Shown here: positions 7,420-16,066 of the stretch, in pieces
Layout of the letters: the number at the start of each line of letters is the position of its first letter
Position numbering within the stretch: position 1 is the first letter of the stretch
Origin: CAZAMI01 sp964627805
GTDB lineage: Archaea > Thermoproteota > Thermoprotei_A > Sulfolobales > NBVN01
Assembly: GCA_964627805.1 (NCBI GenBank)
Contig: CAZVLA010000038.1
Location: 1-27,762, forward strand
Direction of reading: 5' to 3'
DNA: 27,762 nt
Translations under genes and position numbers: made by a program
Notes under the pieces: generated by a model
Databases searched by the model: none
Told to the model about the DNA's origin: nothing
Seen by the model: only the letters and a program-made list of their open reading frames with translations

Positions 7420-8508
7420 TTGAGGTTAAGTAATTCGTTGAGAGTCACTGTATGTGTCTTAGCCTCAGTAACCGCTAGGGTCCTATCCGACGCTCTACAC
7501 CTACCCGGGTTCTACGACTTAGTAGGTACTTACTTAGCACCTAAGTTAGTTAGGGGTAGGTCTTGGTTATGGACCTTAGTCGTTAGTATCGCTACCCCGT
7601 TAGTCCTTACCCTATACTACGGTCACTACTTAGTAGCTACTTGGATATACCCCATAGTAGCTATTACCTACCTACTAATCCGTAAGTACTCGGAAGCATT
7701 AGGTGCTTTAGTGTCTTCATGCACCTACTCAATACTCTGGTTCATACTCTACGCGTCACTAAGCCATACATACTCATACCTACCATCAATGATCTTCAGT
7801 AGGGGCTTCGCAGTACTTACCCTATCAGCACTAGCTTCATACCTAGTATCACTAGTAACTACGTCAGTAGGTAGTAGGTTAGGTAGGGAAGTAGGTGTTA
7901 AGGGGTTAGGAGTAGCTACTACGGTACTAATAGCCACTGCCCTAACCTCCTACGCGGTAGTTTGGGTTCAGGAGTACTCACTAGCTAGTAAGTTCCCTGA
8001 GGTTGAGGGCTTCAAGCTATTCAGGACCCACAAGATGGACCTCGTGTGGTTACCGATAGGTGTTAAGGGCGTTAATACGTACTACTACCCCCTAGACAGG
8101 TTCAGGAGGGGCTCACCAGGGTATCAGGTCTGGGTAGGTATGTACTGGGTTCAGGGTAGGTTCGACCCTAGGGACGTCGGTCTAGTCTCTCAATTCGCTA
8201 AGTGGGATCAGAACTTCTGGTTAGGTATTCACGGCTGCCCTAACCCATACACCTACGTAGACCTAGTTAAGAACGTAACGACCTACGACTACCACGGAAT
8301 TAAGGCTTACTTAATGTACGGTGGTATGGTGAGTAGGAGTGACGTAAGTCCCTATGAGGAGGTAGTCCTTAGGGGGTTCTTCATAACCTTCTACGACCCT
8401 AGGACGGACCACACAGCAGTCATATACGCATGCTCAACGAAGAGTAACTATGGAGTAATGATTAGTAAGTTATGGGAGGTCGTGAGGAGCTGGGGTGTGC
8501 GTGGTTAA
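7420..8508 (+). CDS. Membrane protein with extracytoplasmic C-terminal domain, unrecognised
   Basis: The 362 residues have about six hydrophobic segments in the first half (near residues 7-24, 48-68, 72-90, 93-117, 127-150 and 162-186). A soluble domain of about 175 residues follows, rich in Trp and Tyr (YQVWVGMYWVQGRF, KWDQNFWLGIHGC) with a few cysteines. The aromatic-rich tail resembles extracytoplasmic domains in general, but I cannot name a family. Archaeosortase was considered and not supported, as its Cys-Arg-His signature was not found. The start is TTG at 7420, about 35 nt after the shared TATA element. It is probably co-transcribed with the 480-residue gene 25 bp downstream. Confidence 0.72.
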   Translation: MRLSNSLRVTVCVLASVTARVLSDALHLPGFYDLVGTYLAPKLVRGRSWLWTLVVSIATPLVLTLYYGHYLVATWIYPIVAITYLLIRKYSEALGALVSSCTYSILWFILYASLSHTYSYLPSMIFSRGFAVLTLSALASYLVSLVTTSVGSRLGREVGVKGLGVATTVLIATALTSYAVVWVQEYSLASKFPEVEGFKLFRTHKMDLVWLPIGVKGVNTYYYPLDRFRRGSPGYQVWVGMYWVQGRFDPRDVGLVSQFAKWDQNFWLGIHGCPNPYTYVDLVKNVTTYDYHGIKAYLMYGGMVSRSDVSPYEEVVLRGFFITFYDPRTDHTAVIYACSTKSNYGVMISKLWEVVRSWGVRG

Positions 8509-8533
8509 TACCTTCAATAAGTAAGTAATTAAG

Positions 8534-9976
8534 TTGGGTAGTGGGTTGAGGTGGGAGTTAGGTGATGAGGAGGAGTTAGTGAGTAGTGATGAGGTTGAGT
8601 CCGTTGGTGATGGGTATGAGGTGGTGAAGGAGGATAACTACGTAGTAGTTAGGGAGGACGTAAGTAAGTACCCACCACTAGGGTACCCAATACTATCTGA
8701 ACTCCTTAACTCATTCATTAAGGTTAGGGAGGGTAGGGTATGTGGTAGGGGCTACTTCGTAGTTGAGGGGGGTACTACCTACTTCACACCAATACCTGGA
8801 GCTACGGACGTAGCTATACCAGCAGTAATACCTAGGGAGGTACTTAAGGAGTTAATTAGGGGTGCTGGCTACTCAATACCCTATGCTGAGGTAGTTGGTT
8901 ACTTAAGGTTCGTAGGTAGGGTGAGGTCACCCGTACTTGAGGTTAGGGATGTTGAGTTAGTTAAGCCACCTAAGGTAAGGACTATGGAGTTTAGTGAGTA
9001 TGAGGGCTTAGTCCTAGACGGTATCGAGGTTGATAGTAGGTTAAGGTACCTATACCTACTACACCCAGTAAGCTCACCAGGTGTTAAGCTACCTAAGACA
9101 CCACTACCGCCGGGTATGCACGCATCATACGTAAGTAGGTACTCAAGCGTTATTGCTTGGTTAATTAATCAGTACCACCCATCGAGAGTCATTAGGAGGT
9201 ACTTCAGGTTAGTAAGTACTTCATTAAGGAGGTTCAAGGGTGTTAAGGCATCGATTAAGTCACTTAAGGACTTAGGTGAGGTTGATTCAGTAGTTAAGGT
9301 ACCAAACATTGATGAGTTCCTACAGTCATCACCTAACCTAGACTTCGTAGTAGTTATTAAGGAGTGCCCGAGGAGTAGGGACTCAGCTAAGGACCTACTA
9401 TCAATTAAGTACAGTTACGACATAACTAACTACCTCTTAACGACTAGACTAGCCTCACCGTACCCAATAATAACTAGTGAGGTCCTCAAGTACGTAAGCG
9501 AATGTGCTGAAGCAGTAGCTAAGGTAGTGAGTAAGTACGAAGTACCTAGGGTGTTAATAGGTAAGGGTAAGTTCCTAGACCTAACGCAGTTAGGTAGGCC
9601 AGCGACAATCCTTAAGCTAGCTCAGTCAATAGTTAGGGCCGGCCTTAGGGGTGATGTTGAGTTAGCTATTAAGGAAGCTACGAACTACCTACTAAACGTT
9701 GTTAAGGTAATTAGTGAGGGAGTTACGTCGGGTAAGTACTTCAAGGAGCACCCTGAACTACTTAGTGATGAGGCGCTAATACTTAAGCTCATCGAGGATA
9801 TCGAGGCTAGTAAGGGATGCGCCACGGTTAAGGATTTAAGGGAGGAGCTCAGGGTTAGGGTTAAGGACTTAACTCTTGAGAGGCTCCTAGACATGATACT
9901 TGACTCACTAACGCGTAAGGGCTACTTAATGTACTTAATGAAGCGTGGGGGTAGGTGCTATAAGGTAGTTCCTTAA
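8534..9976 (+). CDS. Unrecognised 480-residue protein, possible C-terminal winged helix
   Basis: The first 30 residues are acidic (GDEEELVSSDEVESVGDG) and probably disordered. Residues 45-150 look beta-rich (GRGYFVVEGG, then YLRFVGRVRSPVLEVRDVELV) and could be an OB-like barrel. The middle is helical. The last 65 residues (SKGCATVKDLREEL, then LERLLDMILDSLTRKGYLMY) have the helix-helix-strand rhythm of a winged-helix domain. This layout loosely recalls replication factors such as MCM, but there is no AAA+ module, no Walker motif and no zinc finger. A DNA- or RNA-binding role is only a guess. The start is TTG 8534; TTG 8546 is possible. It lies 25 bp after the membrane-protein gene. Confidence 0.68.
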   Translation: MGSGLRWELGDEEELVSSDEVESVGDGYEVVKEDNYVVVREDVSKYPPLGYPILSELLNSFIKVREGRVCGRGYFVVEGGTTYFTPIPGATDVAIPAVIPREVLKELIRGAGYSIPYAEVVGYLRFVGRVRSPVLEVRDVELVKPPKVRTMEFSEYEGLVLDGIEVDSRLRYLYLLHPVSSPGVKLPKTPLPPGMHASYVSRYSSVIAWLINQYHPSRVIRRYFRLVSTSLRRFKGVKASIKSLKDLGEVDSVVKVPNIDEFLQSSPNLDFVVVIKECPRSRDSAKDLLSIKYSYDITNYLLTTRLASPYPIITSEVLKYVSECAEAVAKVVSKYEVPRVLIGKGKFLDLTQLGRPATILKLAQSIVRAGLRGDVELAIKEATNYLLNVVKVISEGVTSGKYFKEHPELLSDEALILKLIEDIEASKGCATVKDLREELRVRVKDLTLERLLDMILDSLTRKGYLMYLMKRGGRCYKVVP

Positions 9977-9982
9977 GGTAGT

Positions 9983-9993
9983 ACATATATACC
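9983..9993 (+). promoter_or_regulatory. TATA-like element upstream of surE
   Basis: ACATATATACC lies about 40 nt upstream of the TTG start at 10029, in the 52-bp gap after the 480-residue gene. surE could therefore have its own promoter. Confidence 0.35.
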
Positions 9994-10028
9994 TAAGGAA
10001 CTACTTAATCAGTCGTGGGGTACTTACT

Positions 10029-10841
10029 TTGGGGAGGTTTAAGGTACTAATAACTAACGACGACAGCTACCTATCACCGGGTCTCTACCTACTACACGAC
10101 GCTGTTAAGGACTTAGCCGATACCTTAATAGTATCTACGATGCTACCTAGGTCAGCAGTAGGTCATGTAATATCGTTTAATAAGCCATTAAGGATACGTA
10201 AGGCAGTACATGCCGGTAGGGAGGTCTACGTAACTGACGGGACCCCCGTAGACGCTGTACACCTAGCCATCTCGGTCCTCGGGTTTAAGCCCGACCTAGT
10301 CCTATCGGGCGTCAACGTAGGTGAGAACCTATCACTTCAGCACACCTACTACAGCGGTACCTTAGCAGCAGCTATTGAGGCTGCCCTACTCGGTATACCA
10401 GCAATAGCTTTCTCAGCTGACGTAATGTTCTTTGAGGACTTTAGGGAGGTTAAGTTAGCTAAGGTCGTTAAGGTAGTTGCTAGGAGATTAACTAAGTACG
10501 TACTAGGTAACGGACTACCCGAGGGTACTGACCTACTATCAGTTAACGTACCATCAATGAGTAGGTTTAGGGAGTGCGTTAAGGTTGGTAGGTTAGCTAG
10601 GCTTAGGTGGGTAGCTAAGTTCGAGGAGAGGCTAGATACTAGGGGTAGGCCCTACTACTGGCTACAGACTAAGCCCGTTAAAGCACCTGAAGGCACTGAC
10701 GTACACATAGCTACGGTTGAGGGATGCGTCTCCGTAGTACCTATGAATATAGACGTAAGTGCAGTACCTAAGAGGGTCTGCGACGAGCTTAGTGACGTAG
10801 CTAGGGGTATTGAGAGTGAGTTAAGTAGCTTAAATTATTGA
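10029..10841 (+). CDS. surE: 5'-nucleotidase SurE
   Basis: The 270 residues match SurE, a bivalent-metal phosphatase that hydrolyses nucleoside 5'- and 3'-monophosphates in the cytoplasm. Metal ligands are visible as D11 and D12 in ITNDDSYLSPG (residues 8-18). The block DLVLSGVNVGENLSLQHTYYSGTLAAAIEA gives the conserved Asn and the SGT loop, followed by LLGIPAIAFS and the late NVPS motif. The usual Gly after NDD is Ser here, a mild change outside the metal ligands. The start is TTG at 10029, immediately before the conserved FKVLITNDD strand. Length is normal. A TATA-like element lies in the gap upstream. Confidence 0.93.
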   Translation: MGRFKVLITNDDSYLSPGLYLLHDAVKDLADTLIVSTMLPRSAVGHVISFNKPLRIRKAVHAGREVYVTDGTPVDAVHLAISVLGFKPDLVLSGVNVGENLSLQHTYYSGTLAAAIEAALLGIPAIAFSADVMFFEDFREVKLAKVVKVVARRLTKYVLGNGLPEGTDLLSVNVPSMSRFRECVKVGRLARLRWVAKFEERLDTRGRPYYWLQTKPVKAPEGTDVHIATVEGCVSVVPMNIDVSAVPKRVCDELSDVARGIESELSSLNY

Positions 10842-10904
10842 TACCCAAACAGCTCCGCAGTTACGTGTACTTAGCACCTACTTATACCTTAATAAGTATT
10901 TATA

Positions 10905-10913
10905 CTTATAAAG
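10905..10913 (+). promoter_or_regulatory. TATA box of the pilin-like gene
   Basis: CTTATAAAG lies 38-46 nt upstream of the GTG at 10951. A start about 26 nt downstream leaves a leader of about 15 nt, just enough to carry the Shine-Dalgarno at 10938-10943. Confidence 0.55.
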
Positions 10914-10937
10914 GGTACGTACTAAGTACTTATTAGA

Positions 10938-10943
10938 GAGGTG
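10938..10943 (+). promoter_or_regulatory. Shine-Dalgarno supporting GTG start of the pilin-like gene
   Basis: GAGGTG ends 7 nt before GTG 10951 and fixes this start. The N-terminus then begins with the basic residues expected of a pilin-type signal peptide. Confidence 0.6.
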
Positions 10944-10950
10944 TTTCTTC

Positions 10951-12357
10951 GTGAGAAGAACGAAGTTAGGCTTGTCTAGGGTAGTAGCTATAGCGATAAT
11001 GACAGCCGTCACGATCACCATAATGTCATTCTACGCATTATGGGTCGTAGGGGTCAGTACGGAGTCGGGTCAAGGTACTAGACCAATTAAGTTAGGGCTG
11101 TACAACCCATTCGTAATAGGCGACTTAGTTGAGGTAATGATTAAGAACTTAGGAGGTGATACGGTCTACATATCAGACGTAACGATAAATGACTTAGAAT
11201 GCATGCCTAGACTAGCCTTCGACTCGAACAACCCGGATGAGTACCTTGAGGTATATAAGGTAGGAGACACACTAAGTACTAAACCCGTAGCCGTTAAGCC
11301 CGGCGAGTCCGTAACCTTCATATTCAAATCACCCATATACCTAAAGCCCGGAGTGACTTATGAAGTGAGGGTAATGACTACGTCAGGTTACACATACATA
11401 ACCTACCTAGACGTAGCTAGAATAGGTAACTGGAGAAACTACAACTTCACATACGTGTTCTTTAAGTGCCTCGAACCTGGCGGTCCATCACCTACTAAGG
11501 TTAATGGAGTAACACTGCACTACTGCGCTAAGGGTGCGGGTAGTGTATGTAAGAACGTCGAAGCTAATAAAGACCTAATCAGTCAAGGCTACTCAGGTTA
11601 CTTAGTAATCTTCGACATATCGACATGGACCTACGAATACCATGGAGTGTATAATAAGGACGTTGATAACTGCGACGTAACTAACGTCGACAACTACCTA
11701 CTCCTAGGTACTAGTAATAAAGGCACGTTAGTAGGTGGTTCATTAACGAACCCACCACCTACTCAAACAGTAGGAAGTGCTGAGGTAATCGTAGGTAAGT
11801 CAGCAATTAATGCATCTGACTACGTCTTCATGAAGAGCAGCAACTACATAACGCTTAAGAGCCCAATACTCGTGTATGTTAACCTTAAGAGTAGTGAATC
11901 CACGGAATTCACGATTAAGCAATTAAACGGTAATACATACGTATTCAAGCTACCACCAGTAGGTAATGCGATACCGGGCTTCGACTTCCTAGTGCTCCTA
12001 CAGCCTGGCGCCTTCGCTACCCCATCATATACGTGGCCCTCTTGGGGAAGCCCACCCGACCTCTGGGTTGATTACGTTATGAGGATTACGTGGCTTAAGG
12101 ACGGCTCAGTTCATGTGTGGGTCTATAGGTCAGTTAGTAACTACTTGAACGTGTTCTTAATAGGTCTTAACTACGTGTACTATAAGCCAGCATGCATTAA
12201 CTTGAGTACCTCAAGTACATACGTCAGCTGCTCCAGTAACTACTTCGTGTTAGGCCCTAATGGTGAGAAGATATACTACCCAATAGGCTACGATGGTGGT
12301 AATTGCGTAGTAACTCTTAATGGTTACGTATTTAAGGAGTGGGTTGTTCAGGGTTAA
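10951..12357 (+). CDS. Secreted pilin-like protein with class III-type N-terminus
   Basis: The N-terminus reads RRTKLGLSRVVAIAIMT followed by a long hydrophobic helix (to about residue 35). This is the layout of archaeal type IV pilin and archaellin precursors, where a basic n-region and a Gly precede the helix and prepilin peptidase (PibD-like) cuts before it. The remaining 430 residues are an extracellular, beta-rich, Asn/Thr/Ser/Tyr-rich domain with eight cysteines (LECMP, FKCLE, HYCAK, SVCKN, DNCDV, PACIN, VSCSS, GNCVV), which suggests disulfides. It is much larger than a usual pilin (100-200 residues), so it may be a minor pilin, adhesin or surface protein. Its TAA overlaps the convergent DUF58 stop in the palindrome TTAA. 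Single gene with its own promoter. Confidence 0.72.
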   Translation: MRRTKLGLSRVVAIAIMTAVTITIMSFYALWVVGVSTESGQGTRPIKLGLYNPFVIGDLVEVMIKNLGGDTVYISDVTINDLECMPRLAFDSNNPDEYLEVYKVGDTLSTKPVAVKPGESVTFIFKSPIYLKPGVTYEVRVMTTSGYTYITYLDVARIGNWRNYNFTYVFFKCLEPGGPSPTKVNGVTLHYCAKGAGSVCKNVEANKDLISQGYSGYLVIFDISTWTYEYHGVYNKDVDNCDVTNVDNYLLLGTSNKGTLVGGSLTNPPPTQTVGSAEVIVGKSAINASDYVFMKSSNYITLKSPILVYVNLKSSESTEFTIKQLNGNTYVFKLPPVGNAIPGFDFLVLLQPGAFATPSYTWPSWGSPPDLWVDYVMRITWLKDGSVHVWVYRSVSNYLNVFLIGLNYVYYKPACINLSTSSTYVSCSSNYFVLGPNGEKIYYPIGYDGGNCVVTLNGYVFKEWVVQG

Positions 12358-13688
12358 GTTATTGAGGCCCTAATCATTTCTAACCTCCTAACAACTAAGT
12401 CACTCAACTCCTTAGGTAGGGCAGTTACTGTAGGTATTCCGTGGCTTAGTAAGGTGTTTATAGCTTCTAACTTAGCCTTAATTGCGTGTATGGTCCTCAC
12501 CCTATACACAGCTGCTTGGAACCCCTTCAGTGTCCTAACCTCGAAGAACTCAACCATAGGTACTACAACCATTACTGCATTACCTAGTGACCTAATCATG
12601 CTTAGTGAGTCTATTAGTGCCTTAACCTCCTCAGCCCCTCCATAGAGTGACGTGAATACCATGACTACGTTCCTCTCCCTAGGCATTACCTTAACTAACT
12701 TCCTACTAACTAACTCAGCTACTCTAGACTCCCTAATACCGACTATGGAGTCCCAAGGAAGCCTAGATAACTCACTAATTACTTGAGGTAGTGATGCCCT
12801 ACCCCTAATGAGCTTAGGTACCTTAGTGAAGTAGTGGATAATACATACTGAGTCACCCCTCCTTAAGGCGTAGGAAGCTATTGAAGCTACGGCCCTAACA
12901 CTATACTCAAGTGGTGTCTCACCCCAACCACCTGATAGCATGTATCTTGAGGTATCCAGTAGGAAGAAGAGGTTGAGTGATACCTCATGCTCGAACTCCT
13001 TAACGAATAGCCTCTGAAGTCCGTACCTAGCTGATGCCTTCCACTCAATCCTCCTATATTCATCACCGGGTACGTACTCCCTCAACCCGAAGAACTCAAC
13101 ACCGTGACCCCTCCTCTTAGCCCTCGATAGTCCCCCAGGTCTTGCTGAGTATATGATCATGAATGACTTAACGGGCTCGACCCTCGGGTAGACCCTAATT
13201 ACCTCAGCCTTACCGACCTCAGCTACGTACCTAAACATACCTAACCAATCCCTAAGAACTAACTTAGGTGGCGGTAGTAGGTGCTCACCAACTCTAGGTA
13301 TGAGTCCTATACCTACCTTAACGACTGACTTAGGAGGTATAGTTACTAATGCGTTCGGTGACCCCTTAACTAACTTGAAGGATGCTGGGTAGGGTATCTT
13401 AACCTCAAGTAACTCAATAGGTACTACGGAGTCATTCCTGAAGGTCACCTCAATACTTGCCTCCCTACCCTCGATTAAGGGCTTACTAACTCTCTTCTCA
13501 ATAAGTAACCTACCTAAAGCACCTACTTGAGCACTTAATGATGCCCTAGAGGACACTATGAGTAGTAGGAGGAACACAGCTACTGAAGCAGTAGCTACTG
13601 ATACGGGGCCGGGGGTTAGGAAGGTAGCACCTACTAAGGTAGCTGATATAACCACTAACGCGTAGGCCCTCTTAGTAACCCTAATCAA
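12354..13688 (-). CDS. DUF58 domain membrane protein (MoxR partner)
   Basis: Two hydrophobic segments (about residues 9-24 and 30-46) anchor the protein. An Ig-like region follows (70-165), then the DUF58 hallmark at residues 195-221: GVEFFGLREYVPGDEYRRIEWKASAR. A vWA-like domain comes next, whose metal-site motif reads LDTSRYM (244-250). The usual DxSxS has lost its last Ser (D245-T-S-R-Y), so metal binding may be weak. DUF58 proteins are regularly encoded with MoxR ATPases and are thought to be their adaptor or client receptor at the membrane. Here the TTG start lies 9 bp after the MoxR stop, so the two form an operon. The 444-residue length is normal. Confidence 0.9.
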   Translation of the reverse strand: MIRVTKRAYALVVISATLVGATFLTPGPVSVATASVAVFLLLLIVSSRASLSAQVGALGRLLIEKRVSKPLIEGREASIEVTFRNDSVVPIELLEVKIPYPASFKLVKGSPNALVTIPPKSVVKVGIGLIPRVGEHLLPPPKLVLRDWLGMFRYVAEVGKAEVIRVYPRVEPVKSFMIIYSARPGGLSRAKRRGHGVEFFGLREYVPGDEYRRIEWKASARYGLQRLFVKEFEHEVSLNLFFLLDTSRYMLSGGWGETPLEYSVRAVASIASYALRRGDSVCIIHYFTKVPKLIRGRASLPQVISELSRLPWDSIVGIRESRVAELVSRKLVKVMPRERNVVMVFTSLYGGAEEVKALIDSLSMIRSLGNAVMVVVPMVEFFEVRTLKGFQAAVYRVRTIHAIKAKLEAINTLLSHGIPTVTALPKELSDLVVRRLEMIRASIT

Positions 13689-13697
13689 GACCTACAC

Positions 13698-14663
13698 CTA
13701 GGGAGTAGGTACCTTAACCGAAGCTAGTACCTCCTTAACTACCCTAGAGGCTGTGTAGCCCTCAAACTCATACTCAGGCTTAAGTATTATCCTGTGAGTG
13801 AGTGCTGGCTCAGCAACCTCCTTAACGTCGTCAGGTATTACGTAGTCCCTACCCTCCATAACGGCCCAAGCCCTAGCTAATTTATAGATAGCTATGGCAC
13901 CCCTAGGTGAAGCACCTAACCTAACTGCTGGGTGCCTCCTAGTCTCCTTAACTATGGATACTATGTAGTCGTAAATCCCCTCATCAACCCTAACCCTAAG
14001 CACCTCCTCCCTAGCTTCCTGAATGTCCTTAGCAGTAGCTACTGGCTTAAGCCCCTCAATAGCCGCTTCAATCTCGTCAATCCTCTTAAGGACCTCCTTA
14101 AGACCTGAGTCACTCGGGTAGTCAACGTTGAGCTTAATTAAGAACCTATCTAGCTGAGCCTCAGGTAGTGGGAAGGTACCCTCCATCTCGATGGGGTTTT
14201 GAGTAGCTATTACTACGAATGGGTCAGGTAGTTTGTAGGTCTCACCCTCAATAGTTACTTGCCTCTCCTGCATAGCCTCCAGTAGAGCTGATTGAGTCCT
14301 AGGTGATGCCCTGTTAATCTCATCAGCTAGTATTATGTTAGCGAATATAGGTCCCTTCCTAACCTCAAACTCACCCGTACTTGGGTTGAATACCTTAGTA
14401 CCTATGATGTCAGCTGGTAGGAGGTCCGGAGTGAATTGTATCCTCCTAAAGCTCAGCTTAAATAACTTAGAGACCACCCTAGCCGTTAACGTCTTAGCAA
14501 TACCCGGTACACCCTCAAGTAGTATGTGACCACCAACAATCATTGAAGCTACTATGAACTTAACCTCACGCTCACGCTCAACAACTACCTTAGAAGCCTC
14601 ACTAAGTACCCTACCCATTACTAGTGAGAAGCTCGTTGAAGACCACCCCAGTAAGTTTAACAT
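13698..14663 (-). CDS. MoxR-family AAA+ ATPase
   Basis: The 321 residues carry Walker A (GVPGIAKT, 51-58), the RIQFTPDLLPADIIGT block, Walker B (IILADE, 110-115, followed by INRASPRTQSALLEAMQE), sensor 1 (ATQNP, N156) and PEAQLDRFL. The C-terminal lid contains the family sequence GASPRGAIAIYKLARAWA. MoxR ATPases act as chaperones that remodel or metal-load proteins together with DUF58/vWA partners. The ATG at 14663 gives a 15-residue extension; ATG at 14618 (M16) would fit the usual family start and is an alternative. The divergent secreted-protein gene begins only 30 bp away, so both directions share one compact promoter. Confidence 0.95.
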   Translation of the reverse strand: MLNLLGWSSTSFSLVMGRVLSEASKVVVEREREVKFIVASMIVGGHILLEGVPGIAKTLTARVVSKLFKLSFRRIQFTPDLLPADIIGTKVFNPSTGEFEVRKGPIFANIILADEINRASPRTQSALLEAMQERQVTIEGETYKLPDPFVVIATQNPIEMEGTFPLPEAQLDRFLIKLNVDYPSDSGLKEVLKRIDEIEAAIEGLKPVATAKDIQEAREEVLRVRVDEGIYDYIVSIVKETRRHPAVRLGASPRGAIAIYKLARAWAVMEGRDYVIPDDVKEVAEPALTHRIILKPEYEFEGYTASRVVKEVLASVKVPTP

Positions 14664-14693
14664 ACCCGGTATAAGATATTATCGGTAGCTGAG
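14664..14693. promoter_or_regulatory. 30-bp divergent promoter between moxR-like and DUF4129 genes
   Basis: The gap holds the A/T-rich GGTATAAGATATTATCGG, which offers a TATA-like stretch in both directions (TATAAGATAT on plus, ATAATATCTTATA on minus). TBP bound here could drive either side, but both cannot be fully loaded at once. This implies linked expression of the ATPase/DUF58 pair and the envelope genes. Confidence 0.5.
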
Positions 14694-16019
14694 ATGCTTA
14701 GGAATTACCTAGTGACTGCGGTGGCTATAGCACTCACTACCATATTAGCTACTTCAGCATTAACAACTCAAGCACAGGCAGGCCTAGGTACTCCATACCC
14801 TAGGCACTCACCGGACGTCATACTTAAGATATTAGGTACTGAGTCATTAACTAACGTACTTAAGGACTTAGTAAGTAGCGTAAACCCAGACCCACTACTA
14901 GGTAGTGGCGGTGTTAAGCCACTTAATAGTAGTGGTGTTAAGGGATTAATTAGTAGGTTAAGTAGTAACGCATCACTAAGTACGTCACTAACTAATGAGG
15001 ACCTGCAGAAGCTATCAGCAGTGAGTAGAGCTACGGGCTCGGAACTACCTCCTGACCTAAGGTATGACTTAAGCTTAGCGGCGTCACTAGTTAAGAATAA
15101 GGCACTTAGGGAGTTACTTAAGGAGTGGGCTAGTAAGGGCTACATAGACCTCAATGAGTTAAGGAGTAGGGTTGACTTAAGTAGCTTAAGTAGGGAGGAC
15201 CTAGCGATACTTAAGGCACTCCTAGGACTAGCTAGTAAGTACGGATTAGTGAGTAGGGACGACCTAATTAAGTTGGGGTTAGGTAAGGTATCTCCGGAGG
15301 ACGTTAAGGCACTAGCTAAGGTACTTGAGGAGGCTTCAAGGGTAAGTAAGTCAGTGAAGGCTTCGGGGGTATTGAGTGAGTTAGCTAAGGCATTAGCTAA
15401 GGCAGCGGGGAATACCTCACTACTAACTAACGTAGCTAGGTTAATTAACAACCCATCAGCACCACACATAGGTAAGGCACTTATTGAGGGGCTCTCATCA
15501 CTAAGTAGTGGCGTAAGTAATTTAAAGCAACTAGGTTACGTACCTAAAGCAACACTCCCCTCAGTCCCTAAGCCCTCCGTACCTAAGTTAAGCTTACCTA
15601 CGGCATCACTACCTAAGTTGAGTACGGGTGCCTTACTACCTATAGTAGCTACCTCACTAGCTATAGTGATTGCATACATAGCCTACAAGTACTTGAACCT
15701 AGCATCAGTTATGGTTAGGGTACGTAGGAAGGTCGAGTCGGGGTTATCAGTAATTATGAGGAGGTTCTCAGGGGTTAATGCTGAGGTGATTAGGAGGTAC
15801 TGGGAGGGTGTTGCTTTCTTAAGTAGGGCAGTCCCTAGGTACGACTCAGAGACTCATCGTGAGTACTTAAGGAAGGTCTACGGATTAGGCGGTGAGGAAT
15901 TTAAGGAACTCACTAACCTATACGAAATAGCTAGGTGGTCTGGGAGGTCATTGAGTGAGGAGGACCTACTTAAGGCTGATGAGTTACTAAGTAGGATTAA
16001 GTCTAGGGCTCTTAGGTAA
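14694..16019 (+). CDS. Secreted/membrane DUF4129 domain protein
   Basis: The 441 residues start with a signal peptide (RNYLVTAVAIALTTILATSA, ending around TTQAQA at residue 28). About 250 mostly helical residues rich in Leu, Ser and Lys follow outside. Next come a Pro-Ser-Lys linker with repeated PSVPK/LSLP units and one membrane helix (GALLPIVATSLAIVIAYIAY). The cytoplasmic C-terminal part fits DUF4129 (SETHREYLRKVYG, then LTNLYEIARWSGRSLSEEDL). DUF4129 proteins are often part of MoxR/DUF58 loci and related transglutaminase-like systems. No transglutaminase Cys-His-Asp core was seen here. ATG 14694 fits the signal peptide. It starts the plus-strand half of the MoxR cluster. Confidence 0.8.
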   Translation: MLRNYLVTAVAIALTTILATSALTTQAQAGLGTPYPRHSPDVILKILGTESLTNVLKDLVSSVNPDPLLGSGGVKPLNSSGVKGLISRLSSNASLSTSLTNEDLQKLSAVSRATGSELPPDLRYDLSLAASLVKNKALRELLKEWASKGYIDLNELRSRVDLSSLSREDLAILKALLGLASKYGLVSRDDLIKLGLGKVSPEDVKALAKVLEEASRVSKSVKASGVLSELAKALAKAAGNTSLLTNVARLINNPSAPHIGKALIEGLSSLSSGVSNLKQLGYVPKATLPSVPKPSVPKLSLPTASLPKLSTGALLPIVATSLAIVIAYIAYKYLNLASVMVRVRRKVESGLSVIMRRFSGVNAEVIRRYWEGVAFLSRAVPRYDSETHREYLRKVYGLGGEEFKELTNLYEIARWSGRSLSEEDLLKADELLSRIKSRALR

Positions 16020-16066
16020 TTATATTTACCTCGACTTAGGAGAATCTATGGGTTTGGGAATTAATT

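Noticed and set aside
7420..8508. Archaeosortase-like membrane protease
   Set aside because: The topology is suggestive, but no Cys-Arg-His active-site set was found in the membrane half.
8534..9976. Divergent MCM helicase
   Set aside because: A winged-helix-like tail and beta-rich head recall MCM, but there is no Walker A or B, no zinc finger and no AAA+ region.
15600..15640. Tandem repeat in the DUF4129 gene
   Set aside because: The repeated PSVPK/LSLP units form a short Pro-rich linker next to the membrane helix and are not exact DNA repeats.
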